Of a stretch of DNA of 64,000 nucleotides, positions 1-9,279 are shown piece by piece. The first letter of the stretch is position 1. Each line of letters opens with the position of its first letter. Position numbers and translations under genes: made by a program. The stretch comes from Snodgrassella alvi wkB2 (lineage in GTDB: Bacteria > Pseudomonadota > Gammaproteobacteria > Burkholderiales > Neisseriaceae): assembly GCF_000600005.1 (NCBI RefSeq), contig NZ_CP007446.1:1142894-1206893 (forward strand), given 5' to 3'. The notes beneath the pieces are model-generated. The model made no database searches, was not told the origin of the DNA, and saw nothing but the letters and a program-made list of their open reading frames with translations.

Positions 1-402
1 TGCTTTTACTTTTTTAGAGTAAATACCCATCGGCTCTACATGAATATTGGCAATCGGTGTTAACCGCATTTTGTGTTTCTGGACAAAATCTTCCAGATAA
101 GGTTTGTGCTGAGAAAAGTTAGCGTCTACATCTTTCTCATTCAGGGCGATATTCGGACGTACATAGTCGGTCATCTGAATGATTTGTAAATCAATTCCTT
201 CTTTTTCCAGTAATGGTTTAGCTACCTGGAGAATTTCTGCATGAGGAACAGGTGAAGCAGCAACTTTCAGTATGGTTTTATCTGTTGTTGCAGGAGTACT
301 GCCAGAACTGGCGGCCGGTACGGATTCAGTTTTCTGAGTACATGCTGTCAGTACCGTACTGATTGCTGCCACTGACAATAATGCAAATAACAATTTTTTC
401 AT
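1..402 (-). CDS. MetQ/NlpA-family substrate-binding lipoprotein, partial (C-terminus outside window)
   Basis: The gene starts at ATG 402 and reads out of the window at base 1, giving 134 codons. The N-terminus is a lipoprotein signal (MKKLLFALL...) with lipobox LTAC, so the mature protein is anchored in a membrane. After a Ser/Ala/Thr-rich linker the sequence KVAASPVPHAEIL followed by a DYVRPN segment and FSQHKPYLEDF is typical of the MetQ family, which binds methionine for the MetNI importer. It lies downstream of uvrA with no transporter genes visible beside it, while a complete metNIQ operon exists at 42969-45696, so this looks like an orphan or second binding protein. The ligand cannot be read from the sequence. 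Confidence 0.85.
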   Translation of the reverse strand, partial: MKKLLFALLSVAAISTVLTACTQKTESVPAASSGSTPATTDKTILKVAASPVPHAEILQVAKPLLEKEGIDLQIIQMTDYVRPNIALNEKDVDANFSQHKPYLEDFVQKHKMRLTPIANIHVEPMGIYSKKVKA

Positions 403-519
403 ATTTAACCTTGAGTAAGATACGCAATAAAAATATACAGCTGAACATTAACACAAAATGCATGTTACTTGTATTTTTTACATGCATGCTTACTTTGGTT
501 AATAGTTTTTTAACTGGTA

Positions 520-557
520 ATTAAACTGTGCGGCCGATAACAGCTCCACAGTTTAAT
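520..557 (-). terminator. Probable terminator of uvrA
   Basis: A perfect 11-bp inverted repeat (ATTAAACTGTG / CACAGTTTAAT, arms 520-530 and 547-557) lies just past the uvrA stop codon. The T run that follows on the minus strand is weak, so termination may be incomplete. Confidence 0.5.
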
Positions 558-561
558 TTAT

Positions 562-3390
562 TCATTTGCCAAGCATTGGCTTAAGGTATTTTCCGGTATA
601 GCTTTTAGGATTGGCTGCAACTTCTTCCGGAGTTCCTTCTGCAATAATCGTACCGCCCCCATCACCACCTTCCGGACCCAGATCAACAATATAATCAGCA
701 GTTTTAATCACATCCAGATTATGTTCGATAATAACAATACTATTACCTTTCCCTTTCAGGCGATGAATAACGTCCAGTAACAGAGCTATATCGGCAAAAT
801 GTAAGCCGGTGGTTGGTTCATCAAGTATATAAAGTGTCCGCCCGGTATCGCGTTTGGAGAGTTCCAGCGCCAGTTTTACCCGTTGAGCTTCACCGCCGGA
901 AAGTGTGGTTGCAGACTGTCCTAATCGCACATAACCCAGTCCTACGTCCAGTAATGTCTGCAATTTTCGCTTAACTGTCGGCACAGCATCGAAAAATGTG
1001 CAGGCTTCTTCCACGGTCATTTCCAGAATTTCACTGATATTTTTGCCTTTGTATTGTATTTCTAGTGTTTCACGATTATAGCGTTTACCATGACAAACCT
1101 CGCAGGGTACATAAATGTCGGGAAGAAAATGCATTTCTACTTTAATAACCCCATCACCCTGACAGGCTTCACAGCGTCCGCCTTTTACATTAAAAGAGAA
1201 TCGGCCAACTGTATATCCGCGTTCGCGAGACAGTGGTACCCCGGCAAACAGTTCACGGATAGGTGTAAACAGGCCGGTATACGTGGCAGGATTAGAACGC
1301 GGAGTCCTTCCTATGGGAGACTGATCAACATTAATAACTTTATCCAGATGCTCCAGTCCTTTGATATCTTCATAAGGAGCAGGCTCTTCACTAGCACGAT
1401 TTAATTCACGTGTAGTAATTTTTGCCAGTGTGTCGTTAATCAAAGTTGATTTGCCGCTGCCGGAAACGCCGGTAATACAGGTAATCAAGCCGAGAGGTAA
1501 GGTAAGGGTTACATTTTTAAGATTATTGCCACTGGCGCCGCTTAATATCAGTAAGCGCTCTTTATCAACCGGACTGCGCTGTTCCGGCATGCTAATGGCT
1601 TTTTCTCCGCTCAGATATTGTCCTGTTATGGATTCTTTGCATGCTGCCACCTTTTCAGGTGAAGCTGCGATAATAACTTGTCCGCCATGCTCACCGGCAC
1701 CAGGTCCCATATCGACAACAAAATCGGCGGCACGGATAGCATCTTCATCATGCTCAACGACAATTACGCTATTACCCAGATCGCGCAGATGTTTCAGTGT
1801 ATCGAGGAGGCGGTCATTATCGCGCTGATGCAGGCCGATAGATGGTTCATCCAGTACATACATGACACCTGTCAGGCCGGAACCAATCTGGCTGGCCAGC
1901 CGGATACGCTGAGCTTCACCACCAGATAAGGTTTCAGCACTGCGTGCCAGACTCAGGTAATTCAGGCCGACATTAATCAGAAAACCAAGGCGCTCATTAA
2001 TTTCTTTAAGAATTTTTTCAGCAATCTGTTTTTTATTACCTTCCAGATTCAGATTCTGGAAAAAATCCAGTGTGGCTGTTAACGGCCATGCATTGACATC
2101 CGGTAATGATTTTCCGCCTATATAGACATATCGGGCTTCTGTTCTCAAACGGGCACCGCCGCAGGCCGGACAGGCTCGATGACTTTGATACTGGGCTAAT
2201 TCTTCGCGTACGGTAGCGGAATCTGTTTCGCGGTAGCGCCTTTCGAGATTGGGCAGAATACCTTCAAACGGATGACTGCGGGTAAATTTTGTGCCCCGTT
2301 CAGACAGATAGGTAAATTCAATCTGCTCTTTACCGGAACCATAAAGAATAATATTCCGGATTTCTTCCTTTAATTCATTAAATGGCGTATTAACGTCAAA
2401 TTTAAAATGATGTCCGAGTGACTGAATCATCTGGAAATAGAAAGTATTACGTTTATCCCAGCCCTTGATTGCTCCTGCGGCCAGCGATAAATCCGGATGC
2501 ATTACTACTCGCTCAGGATCAAAATAATCCATGCTGCCGAGTCCGTCACAACTGGGACAGGCTCCGACAGGGTTGTTAAAGCTGAAAAGACGTGGTTCGA
2601 GTTCCTGCAGACTATACGAACATACCGGACAGGCAAAGCGTGCTGAAAACCAGTGTTCTTTACCACTATCCATTTCGATGGCCAGAGCACGCTCATTACC
2701 CAGACGTAGTGCAGTTTCAAAACTTTCAGCCAAACGCTGTTTGATATCCGCGCGTACTTTTACCCGGTCAATAACCACATCTATATCATGCTTGATGTTT
2801 TTTTGCAGTTTTGGTACTTCTTCAATCGCATATACCTCACCATCAACGCGAACCCGTGCAAAACCCTGTACTTGTAAATCAGCAAAGTATTCAAGAAATT
2901 CACCTTTGCGACCGCGCACTGCCGGAGCCAGAATCATTACCCGGCTTTCTTCAGGCAGGTTCAGTATATGGTCAACCATCTGGGAAACAGTCTGACTGGA
3001 TAAAGGCAGGTTATGTTCAGGACAATAAGGTGTGCCGACACGTGCATACAATAAGCGCAAATAGTCATGAATTTCAGTGACTGTTCCTACGGTAGAGCGC
3101 GGATTATGACTGGTTGCTTTCTGCTCAATGGAAATAGCTGGTGACAAACCTTCAATTAAATCAACATCCGGTTTTTCCATCATTTGCAAAAACTGGCGAG
3201 CATAAGCCGACAGACTTTCTACGTAGCGTCGTTGTCCTTCTGCATACAAAGTATCAAAAGCCAGCGAGGATTTACCACTACCGGACAAACCGGTAATGAC
3301 AACCAGTTGATGACGGGGAATATCCAGATCTATATTTTTAAGATTGTGTGTGCGTGCACCGCGAATATGAATCGTATCGTTATCTGACAT
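562..3390 (-). CDS. uvrA: UvrABC excinuclease subunit A
   Basis: UvrA is the damage-recognition ATPase of nucleotide excision repair; it loads UvrB onto lesions. The 942-residue protein has the full family length. The N-terminus contains [11 protein letters not shown] and the first Walker A (GLSGSGKSS). The second half has another Walker A (GVSGSGKST). Both halves carry ABC signature LSGGEAQR motifs. Zinc-binding CxxC pairs are visible (CPVC/CPSC near residues 250-280, CPAC near 410 and CEAC/CEVC near 740-765). The gene starts at ATG 3390 and appears monocistronic, followed by the hairpin at 520-557. No SOS box was identified upstream. Confidence 0.98.
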   Translation of the reverse strand: MSDNDTIHIRGARTHNLKNIDLDIPRHQLVVITGLSGSGKSSLAFDTLYAEGQRRYVESLSAYARQFLQMMEKPDVDLIEGLSPAISIEQKATSHNPRSTVGTVTEIHDYLRLLYARVGTPYCPEHNLPLSSQTVSQMVDHILNLPEESRVMILAPAVRGRKGEFLEYFADLQVQGFARVRVDGEVYAIEEVPKLQKNIKHDIDVVIDRVKVRADIKQRLAESFETALRLGNERALAIEMDSGKEHWFSARFACPVCSYSLQELEPRLFSFNNPVGACPSCDGLGSMDYFDPERVVMHPDLSLAAGAIKGWDKRNTFYFQMIQSLGHHFKFDVNTPFNELKEEIRNIILYGSGKEQIEFTYLSERGTKFTRSHPFEGILPNLERRYRETDSATVREELAQYQSHRACPACGGARLRTEARYVYIGGKSLPDVNAWPLTATLDFFQNLNLEGNKKQIAEKILKEINERLGFLINVGLNYLSLARSAETLSGGEAQRIRLASQIGSGLTGVMYVLDEPSIGLHQRDNDRLLDTLKHLRDLGNSVIVVEHDEDAIRAADFVVDMGPGAGEHGGQVIIAASPEKVAACKESITGQYLSGEKAISMPEQRSPVDKERLLILSGASGNNLKNVTLTLPLGLITCITGVSGSGKSTLINDTLAKITTRELNRASEEPAPYEDIKGLEHLDKVINVDQSPIGRTPRSNPATYTGLFTPIRELFAGVPLSRERGYTVGRFSFNVKGGRCEACQGDGVIKVEMHFLPDIYVPCEVCHGKRYNRETLEIQYKGKNISEILEMTVEEACTFFDAVPTVKRKLQTLLDVGLGYVRLGQSATTLSGGEAQRVKLALELSKRDTGRTLYILDEPTTGLHFADIALLLDVIHRLKGKGNSIVIIEHNLDVIKTADYIVDLGPEGGDGGGTIIAEGTPEEVAANPKSYTGKYLKPMLGK

Positions 3391-3513
3391 AATGCCTTGC
3401 CCAAACTAGCTGGATAAAAGAGGATACCGGCTTTAATTAAATTGCTGTTTATTAAAACCATCCGGTATTATACCTATTTCAAAACGCTAATTTAAAGCTA
3501 TCAGGTAAACGTT

Positions 3514-4842
3514 TTAATATTTGCGTAAAATAAATTCCTTAAAATCAATACGTAACTCTTGATTTCGCCATAAGTAAATTAAAACGGGCACATTTCCCAG
3601 CGCCACAATCATGTATAAGGCATTAATACTGTTAAACAGCCAGATAAGTACAGCGCTTAATATGGCTGCACAAACCATAAACAGACCGTTGATAATGTTA
3701 TTGGCAGCAATTGCATGCGAACGGAACTGATCGCTGCTGGCTATTTGCAGCCATGTATATAACGGCAATGAGAAAAAGCCGCCGAAAAAACCAATACCGA
3801 TTATGCAAATGATTATTGCCATGCTGTCCGGTCGGCCGATAAATGTACCGATACCGGCAACTGGCAGATTAGGTTGTGACGGTGTGAACCATACCAGTAG
3901 CAGACCGAATATACTCAGGCCGATTGTCCCGATCACAACCAGACTAAGATGTAACTGATGGCGGCTAATCCGTGCACAAACAATTGAACCCGTACCTATA
4001 CCGAGGGAGAAGAGTGTTAGCATTAAATTAAATACAGCCTCGTTTCCACCAAGATTCAAACGGGTAAAAGTAGGGAGCTGGGTTATATATACAGAACCAA
4101 TCAGCCAGAACCAGGAAATACCGATTATGGCAATCCAGAGATTTTTTTGCAGATAAGTTTGCCGAAGTAGCTGTTTTGTACTCCGCATGATGTTTGAATC
4201 AATATATTGCTGTGGAATTTGTGCAGGTACCCTTGGCATAAATATACTGGCAATCTGCCCCAGAATAGCGACGAATAGCAGGATACCAAACAGCCATGCT
4301 GTATTGGTGCCAGCCAGAATAGTACCTAAAATCTGCCCGAATAATATTGATAGAAAAGTACCGCTTTCGATCAGGCTATTACCGTTGAGTAGTTCATATT
4401 TAGGGAGATATTCTGGTAATACCGCATATTTCAACGGACCGAACAAAGTAGAATGTGTGCCCATCAGAAACAGGCATAACATCAATATTGTGACAGACTG
4501 CATCCAAAAGCCGACACCTGCTATCAGCATAATGCAGATTTCCGCAGTTTTTATCCAGCGCGCCAGAATGGCTTTATCCATTTTATTAGATAATTCACCA
4601 GATAATGCAGAGAAAAGAAAAAAGGGCAGAATATACAGCAGGGCACCAGCATTCAGCATCTGGCTTGCTGGTAACCATGAATTAGCGCCAAGCCCATAAA
4701 AGCTGATTAAAACGAATAATGAGGTTTTAAACAGATTATCATTAAACGCACCAAAAAACTGAGTACCAAACAGCGGTAGAAATCGTCTGGTACAGGCGAA
4801 AGCAAACTGGTTGCCGGATGGAAGCATATCAGGTGTAGACAT
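3514..4842 (-). CDS. MFS transporter, LplT-like
   Basis: Polytopic membrane protein of about 442 residues with about 12 hydrophobic segments. The N-terminal motif FFGAFNDNLFK is characteristic of the LplT/Aas-associated branch of the major facilitator superfamily, which in other bacteria flips lysophospholipids across the inner membrane for re-acylation. A second family feature is GTHSTLFGPLKYA in the first half. The frame can be extended to a TTG at 4857, but ATG 4842 has an AAGG six bases upstream and is the better start. The small unknown gene just upstream, 4872-5198, may be co-transcribed. No acyltransferase (Aas) domain is fused or adjacent, so the substrate is inferred. Confidence 0.8.
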   Translation of the reverse strand: MSTPDMLPSGNQFAFACTRRFLPLFGTQFFGAFNDNLFKTSLFVLISFYGLGANSWLPASQMLNAGALLYILPFFLFSALSGELSNKMDKAILARWIKTAEICIMLIAGVGFWMQSVTILMLCLFLMGTHSTLFGPLKYAVLPEYLPKYELLNGNSLIESGTFLSILFGQILGTILAGTNTAWLFGILLFVAILGQIASIFMPRVPAQIPQQYIDSNIMRSTKQLLRQTYLQKNLWIAIIGISWFWLIGSVYITQLPTFTRLNLGGNEAVFNLMLTLFSLGIGTGSIVCARISRHQLHLSLVVIGTIGLSIFGLLLVWFTPSQPNLPVAGIGTFIGRPDSMAIIICIIGIGFFGGFFSLPLYTWLQIASSDQFRSHAIAANNIINGLFMVCAAILSAVLIWLFNSINALYMIVALGNVPVLIYLWRNQELRIDFKEFILRKY

Positions 4843-4871
4843 AAATAACCTTACCAATACATATGTTGTGG

Positions 4872-5198
4872 TTACAGGGTGCCGGTGAGGTCATTCAGTA
4901 TAAAATGCTGACCACATAAGATGAGATATTGTTGCTGTAAACGCCCTATAATATTGTTCTCAGCATCACAAAGCTGAACATAGTCGGCTTTGCGAAACCA
5001 ACGAAGACTGTCCTGAACTGATAATTGCTGCAATATCTGCCATTGTGCCGTACAAGCTTGCTGGTCTGTTTCATCAGCCTGTGCTTTAACAGCATAATAG
5101 CCGGTAGCTCCATCAGTATAAGCTGAATTATCTTCATCCATGAGTACCAGAAAACCAAGATGACAGTTGTCCGGGCTGTTAATACTAAAATAAAACAT
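4872..5198 (-). CDS. Small protein of unknown function
   Basis: An open frame of 108 codons on the same strand as the LplT-like transporter, 29 bases upstream of it. I do not recognise a family. The protein is soluble, without signal peptide or membrane segment, and rich in Gln, Asp and Leu (QWQILQQL, IIGRLQQQYLIL). ATG 5198 was preferred over the in-frame TTG 5204; the ribosome binding site is weak (AAAAGAA about 10 bases upstream). Spacing suggests co-transcription with the transporter. It could be a lineage-specific housekeeping gene. Confidence 0.55.
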   Translation of the reverse strand: MFYFSINSPDNCHLGFLVLMDEDNSAYTDGATGYYAVKAQADETDQQACTAQWQILQQLSVQDSLRWFRKADYVQLCDAENNIIGRLQQQYLILCGQHFILNDLTGTL

Positions 5199-5455
5199 AG
5201 TCAAAAATTTCTTTTAATTCTGAGAAGAGCTTAGTCAAATTATTTATTCTGCTGGGAGGATTCTAGCAGTTTATAAATGTTTGTGTATGCTAATATGCAT
5301 GCTTTTGTGTACAGAAAAGCGTACTGGCTTTGAAACGTATTGCAAATAGACATGATATTTGGTTAAAACACTGACAAATATTTGTTCAGATTAATTGAAT
5401 CATGTATTTAAAACGAGTCAGTGCGCAGAATTTTTAGTTTGTTTAGTTTGAAATT

Positions 5456-6319
5456 ATGCTTTATCTCTTAATTGCTTCATTTATGTGGGGTAGCTCGTTT
5501 ATTGCTACAAAAATGGCTTATGACATGCTGGATCCGTCACTTGTGGTACTCGGCAGGCTGATATTGGCAGCAGTAGTTACCTTACCCATCACGTGGAGCT
5601 ATTTTAAAAACCATAATGTCATTTCCAAAGTACAACTGATCAAAATTATCGGACTAGGATTGCTGACATATCCTGTAACTTATCTGTTACAGGTTACAGG
5701 TTTGAAACTTATTCCTGCGGTCAATGCGGTCACCATTATCGGTATGGAACCAATTATTATAGTACTGGTGGGTCTGATTTTTTTTCGCGAAAAAACACCA
5801 TTGTTGGTATTTATACTGGGCATTGTGGCTTTTATAGGGGTGCTGCTGGTAGTAGGTAAACCGGAAAAAGCCAGTGGTAATACTGCATTGTTGGGAGCCT
5901 CGCTGGTATTTACTTCAACTATTGTCATGGCTTTCTGGATACGTTTATCACAAAAGTTACTACGCGAAATAAATGTTAAGATATATACAGCCTTAACGTT
6001 GCAAACGGGTACTGTATTTGGTTTGCCGTTTATGCTGATTCTAGTTGAAAACTGGAATATTAATTATTCTTTTCAGGGTATTGGTGCTATAGCTTATCTG
6101 GGTATAGGATGCAGTCTGGTGGCTGCATGGTGCTGGAATAAAGGGCTGGAAAATGTTTCTGCCAGTGTGAGCGGGATATTTCTGGCTATGGAACCGGTTT
6201 TCGGAGTAATAACGGCCATTCTATTATTGAATGAAACGGTAAATATACAGGCTTTTGCCGGAATAGTTATGGTTATTGGAGCGGCAACTACCTGTATATT
6301 TATTCCAAAAAAGAATTAA
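5456..6319 (+). CDS. EamA-family (DMT) membrane transporter
   Basis: The 287-residue protein has about ten hydrophobic helices in two homologous halves, as expected for the drug/metabolite transporter superfamily EamA type. MWGSSFIATK in the first helix and the GMEPIIIVLVGLIFFREK stretch ending helix 4 are typical; the second half repeats the pattern (FLAMEPVFGVITAILLLNE). These permeases export or import amino acids, nucleotides or other metabolites; the substrate cannot be assigned. The gene stands alone, divergent from the small unknown gene upstream, and ends at a bidirectional terminator shared with mltD. Confidence 0.88.
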   Translation: MLYLLIASFMWGSSFIATKMAYDMLDPSLVVLGRLILAAVVTLPITWSYFKNHNVISKVQLIKIIGLGLLTYPVTYLLQVTGLKLIPAVNAVTIIGMEPIIIVLVGLIFFREKTPLLVFILGIVAFIGVLLVVGKPEKASGNTALLGASLVFTSTIVMAFWIRLSQKLLREINVKIYTALTLQTGTVFGLPFMLILVENWNINYSFQGIGAIAYLGIGCSLVAAWCWNKGLENVSASVSGIFLAMEPVFGVITAILLLNETVNIQAFAGIVMVIGAATTCIFIPKKN

Positions 6320-6337
6320 ATTTATATATCTAAAAAT

Positions 6338-6369
6338 AAAAGGTTAGTGAATGTACACTAACCTTTTTG
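6338..6369. terminator. Bidirectional rho-independent terminator
   Basis: Stem AAGGTTAGTG / CACTAACCTT (6340-6349 and 6356-6365) with a six-base loop and A/T runs on both sides. It sits between the convergent EamA gene and mltD and can serve both. Confidence 0.9.
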
Positions 6370-6396
6370 AATTAATTGCAATGATATGCTGTAAAG

Positions 6397-8352
6397 CTAC
6401 AGATTGGTCAGCTTAATTTTCTGACCGGGACGTAATACTTGTTTCCCATGTACTTTTTGCAATTTACTTACAGGAATATTCAGGCGCTGAGCTATGCTGC
6501 TAAGCGTATCGCCTTTTTTTACCGTGTATGAAACAGGAACTACACTGGATTTAGAGTCTTTACCTTTACGTACAGCAGCCAGCATCTGTTTATTATCCTG
6601 ATTCGGGCTAATTTTCAGTACCTGACCAACCTGCAGATTATGACCGCGCAGATTATTGGCAGTAACCAGATCAGCTACATTAATATTATAGCGCTGGGCA
6701 ATTGAATACAATGTATCACCCTTATTCACTTTATGAGCAATATTACTGCGGTTGTTCGCAACGTTGATGATATTGCGTATGCTGCGTTCATTACGGTTTT
6801 CTGCCAGACGAGCAGCAGTCTGAGCTTCTTCACGTTCAGCCTGTGCCAGTGCTTTTTGAACAGAAGCCGCAGCAACTGCCTGTAATTGCGCATCCTGTGC
6901 AACTTGCATCAGTGCATCCTTATTGGTTGCAACAGGAGCAGGCAATTCAGCCGGGGTTGCTGCGTTTTCAGCCACGGTTATGGTTTGGGTTTGTACTGTT
7001 GTATTGACCGGTGACGGCTGGTCAGTATTCAGTACAGTGGATGTTGTGGTTGTAACTGTTTCAGTAAGAGCTGGTACAGATGCATTGCCGGTATCAGTAA
7101 CTTTATCAGCCTGAGCAACAGTAGTTGCTGCCGGATGAGTCACAAACGTGCCCGGAGGTAATACTGGTTTTGCCATAGCAATATTCAGTAATGGATCTAT
7201 ATCACTGTTGCGGAAAGAATCCATAAGCTGAGTGTTCAAACTATTTTTACTGATAAGCAGGCTGCGACCGGCTGGTACAGTATTGCTGGACAAATTATTC
7301 AGCCGCTTGATTTCTGCACTGCTCATTCCGGTTTGTGCAGCTAAATCAGCTACACTGGTGGTTGAATATGCTTTAAAGATATTCCATGAAAGCAGAGTAT
7401 TTTTATCTGCGTTGCGGTAATTGCGTTCAAAAGTATTTACTGCGGTAATCGGCAGCAGCATTTTACGATTTTCTTTAGGAATAAAAACCGGACTCTTGAA
7501 ACTTGGATTAAGAGTTAAAAATTCTGAAGTCGAAATATTCGCCAGTCGGGCAGCTGCATCAATATCAATTGGCTGATCAATGCTGATTGCTTCAAAGTAG
7601 GGACGGTTCGGTACAGAAACCAGATTAACACCAAAGGCCTGCGGATTTTCGATAATATTCCGCACAGCCAGTAATTTCGGCACATAATTGCGGGTTTCAT
7701 TTGGCATGCGCAGATTTTCATAGGTAGGATCTATACCGGCCAGCTGAGCACGTTTGATAGCCTTACCAACATTACCTTCTCCCCAGTTATAGGCCGCCAG
7801 AGCCAGTGACCAATCACCAAACAGGCTATAAAGATATTGCAGATAAGTTAAAGCAGCATCGGTCGCTGCATATACGTCGTGACGACCATCATAGAGATTA
7901 GTCTGTTCCAGCCCGTACTGTCGACCGCTACTGGGCATAAACTGCCACAGACCGGAAGCTCCTACCCGCGACTGAGCCTTACTGACGAAAGCACTCTCAA
8001 TAAACGGCAGTAAAGCTACTTCAGCCGGCATCTGGCGTTTTTCTGCTTCATTTACGATGTGATATAAATAAGGCTGACTGCGCACAACCGTGCGGTTAAA
8101 GTAATCGCTGTGGCTTGAATAATACTGCTCCTGCCGGCGAATAATTTCAGGATTAACCTCGGTCATACGGAAATCCTGACGCATGCGCCCCCAGATATCA
8201 TGATTAGAATACGTTTTTCCTTTCAAGGTAGCCGCATTCAGATTCATTATTGATAAACCAATGCCATTACTGGTGTAAGATTGGGCAAATGATAATGAGG
8301 GAGCAAGTATCAGGCCAGTAAGTGCCAGTACCATATGCTTCAATTTAGCCAT
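6397..8352 (-). CDS. mltD: Membrane-bound lytic murein transglycosylase D
   Basis: Cleaves the MurNAc-GlcNAc bond of peptidoglycan, releasing 1,6-anhydro muropeptides in the periplasm. The 651-residue protein has a signal peptide (cleavage after about SFAQS), an SLT catalytic domain at about 95-230 with the catalytic Glu in FIESAF and the family motif GASGLWQFMP, and two C-terminal LysM domains starting at KVNKGDTLYSIAQRYNI and YTVKKGDTLSSIAQRLNI. A long Thr/Val/Ala-rich linker lies between. The signal sequence lacks a clear lipobox, unlike E. coli MltD. It is divergent from the methyltransferase at 8512, an arrangement that resembles the mltD/gloB/yafS neighbourhood of enterobacteria, here without gloB. 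Confidence 0.93.
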   Translation of the reverse strand: MAKLKHMVLALTGLILAPSLSFAQSYTSNGIGLSIMNLNAATLKGKTYSNHDIWGRMRQDFRMTEVNPEIIRRQEQYYSSHSDYFNRTVVRSQPYLYHIVNEAEKRQMPAEVALLPFIESAFVSKAQSRVGASGLWQFMPSSGRQYGLEQTNLYDGRHDVYAATDAALTYLQYLYSLFGDWSLALAAYNWGEGNVGKAIKRAQLAGIDPTYENLRMPNETRNYVPKLLAVRNIIENPQAFGVNLVSVPNRPYFEAISIDQPIDIDAAARLANISTSEFLTLNPSFKSPVFIPKENRKMLLPITAVNTFERNYRNADKNTLLSWNIFKAYSTTSVADLAAQTGMSSAEIKRLNNLSSNTVPAGRSLLISKNSLNTQLMDSFRNSDIDPLLNIAMAKPVLPPGTFVTHPAATTVAQADKVTDTGNASVPALTETVTTTTSTVLNTDQPSPVNTTVQTQTITVAENAATPAELPAPVATNKDALMQVAQDAQLQAVAAASVQKALAQAEREEAQTAARLAENRNERSIRNIINVANNRSNIAHKVNKGDTLYSIAQRYNINVADLVTANNLRGHNLQVGQVLKISPNQDNKQMLAAVRKGKDSKSSVVPVSYTVKKGDTLSSIAQRLNIPVSKLQKVHGKQVLRPGQKIKLTNL

Positions 8353-8511
8353 TCGTTTAACCGTAAAATTTGTGCAAAATCCTATTAATATTAAAGAGGA
8401 AATTCTTAACGGTCAAGGATAAATCCCTATTTTTACAGTAATGATGTAAATGCAATAAAATGATTCAATGGTCTGCAGCTTAGATTTAATATGGTACATA
8501 ATGGTGTTTGA

Positions 8512-9210
8512 ATGAATACTCAGCAATTGGAAAACTGGCTGGCCGAACATAAATTTGGTCTCTATTTAAGCCGGCTGGAGCAGCAGTTTATCCTGCATAA
8601 ATTAACAGGGTTGCGTTTTGGTACCATATTACAATGCGGTATATCACAATGGCAATTCCGGCATGTTTTTGCAGCTGATTCCCAGTATATTGTACAAAGT
8701 AATACAGCCGGTCGTGGTACGGCAGTTATTGCTGAATGTAAGGCCTTACCCTGGGCTCAGCAAAGTATAGATACCATTATCTGGCCTCATGGTCTGGATA
8801 CTTTATCTGATTATGAAGATTCTATAGCTGAAATAGCTCGTGTTCTGGTGCCCGGCGGGCATCTTGTACTGACCGGCTTAAATATTCATGGATATTGGCG
8901 CCTGTTTTATCAGAGCAGCCTGAAAGGTCATTCTGCTTTAAAGTTATTGTCTGCCCGTACGGCTGTTGATAAGATGCAACGCTTTGGTCTGTTTCTGGAA
9001 GAAGGCCAGTTTATGGGTTATGGTATTCCGGCCTGTTACGGTGATAATCACAAGGCTATAGAATATATAGGTAATCGCTGGTGGCCGCATCTGGCAGCTG
9101 TTTATGGGCTGGTACTGGTTAAGCGAACTGTACCGCTCACTTTAACTGTGCAGAATGCAAATATGTTGCTCAATCCGGCACCATCAGTTGCTTTGAAAAG
9201 CATAGAATAA
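8512..9210 (+). CDS. Class I SAM-dependent methyltransferase, YafS-like
   Basis: The 232-residue protein shows the core of a Rossmann methyltransferase: an acidic/aromatic segment ALPWAQQSIDTIIWPHGLD (motif II region) followed by EIARVLVPGGHLVLTGLN (motif III region), both typical of the Methyltransf_11 group. The first glycine-rich SAM loop is weak (GTILQCGISQ). Position divergent to mltD supports relation to YafS, a protein of unknown substrate encoded next to gloB and mltD in E. coli. No signal peptide is present. The start ATG 8512 lacks a strong Shine-Dalgarno. Confidence 0.78.
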   Translation: MNTQQLENWLAEHKFGLYLSRLEQQFILHKLTGLRFGTILQCGISQWQFRHVFAADSQYIVQSNTAGRGTAVIAECKALPWAQQSIDTIIWPHGLDTLSDYEDSIAEIARVLVPGGHLVLTGLNIHGYWRLFYQSSLKGHSALKLLSARTAVDKMQRFGLFLEEGQFMGYGIPACYGDNHKAIEYIGNRWWPHLAAVYGLVLVKRTVPLTLTVQNANMLLNPAPSVALKSIE

Positions 9211-9235
9211 GAGCGATAAATTCACTCTCTAAAAT

Positions 9236-9271
9236 AAACAAAAACCTGAGCGGTCACCCAGGTTTTTGTTT
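9236..9271. terminator. Bidirectional terminator
   Basis: Stem AAACAAAAACCTG / CAGGTTTTTGTTT flanking a ten-base loop, between the convergent methyltransferase and spuC genes. Confidence 0.88.
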
Positions 9272-9279
9272 AATCAATT

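Noticed and set aside
1090-1929. Plus-strand open frames inside uvrA
   Set aside because: They are shadows of the uvrA frame with no ribosome sites or family similarity.
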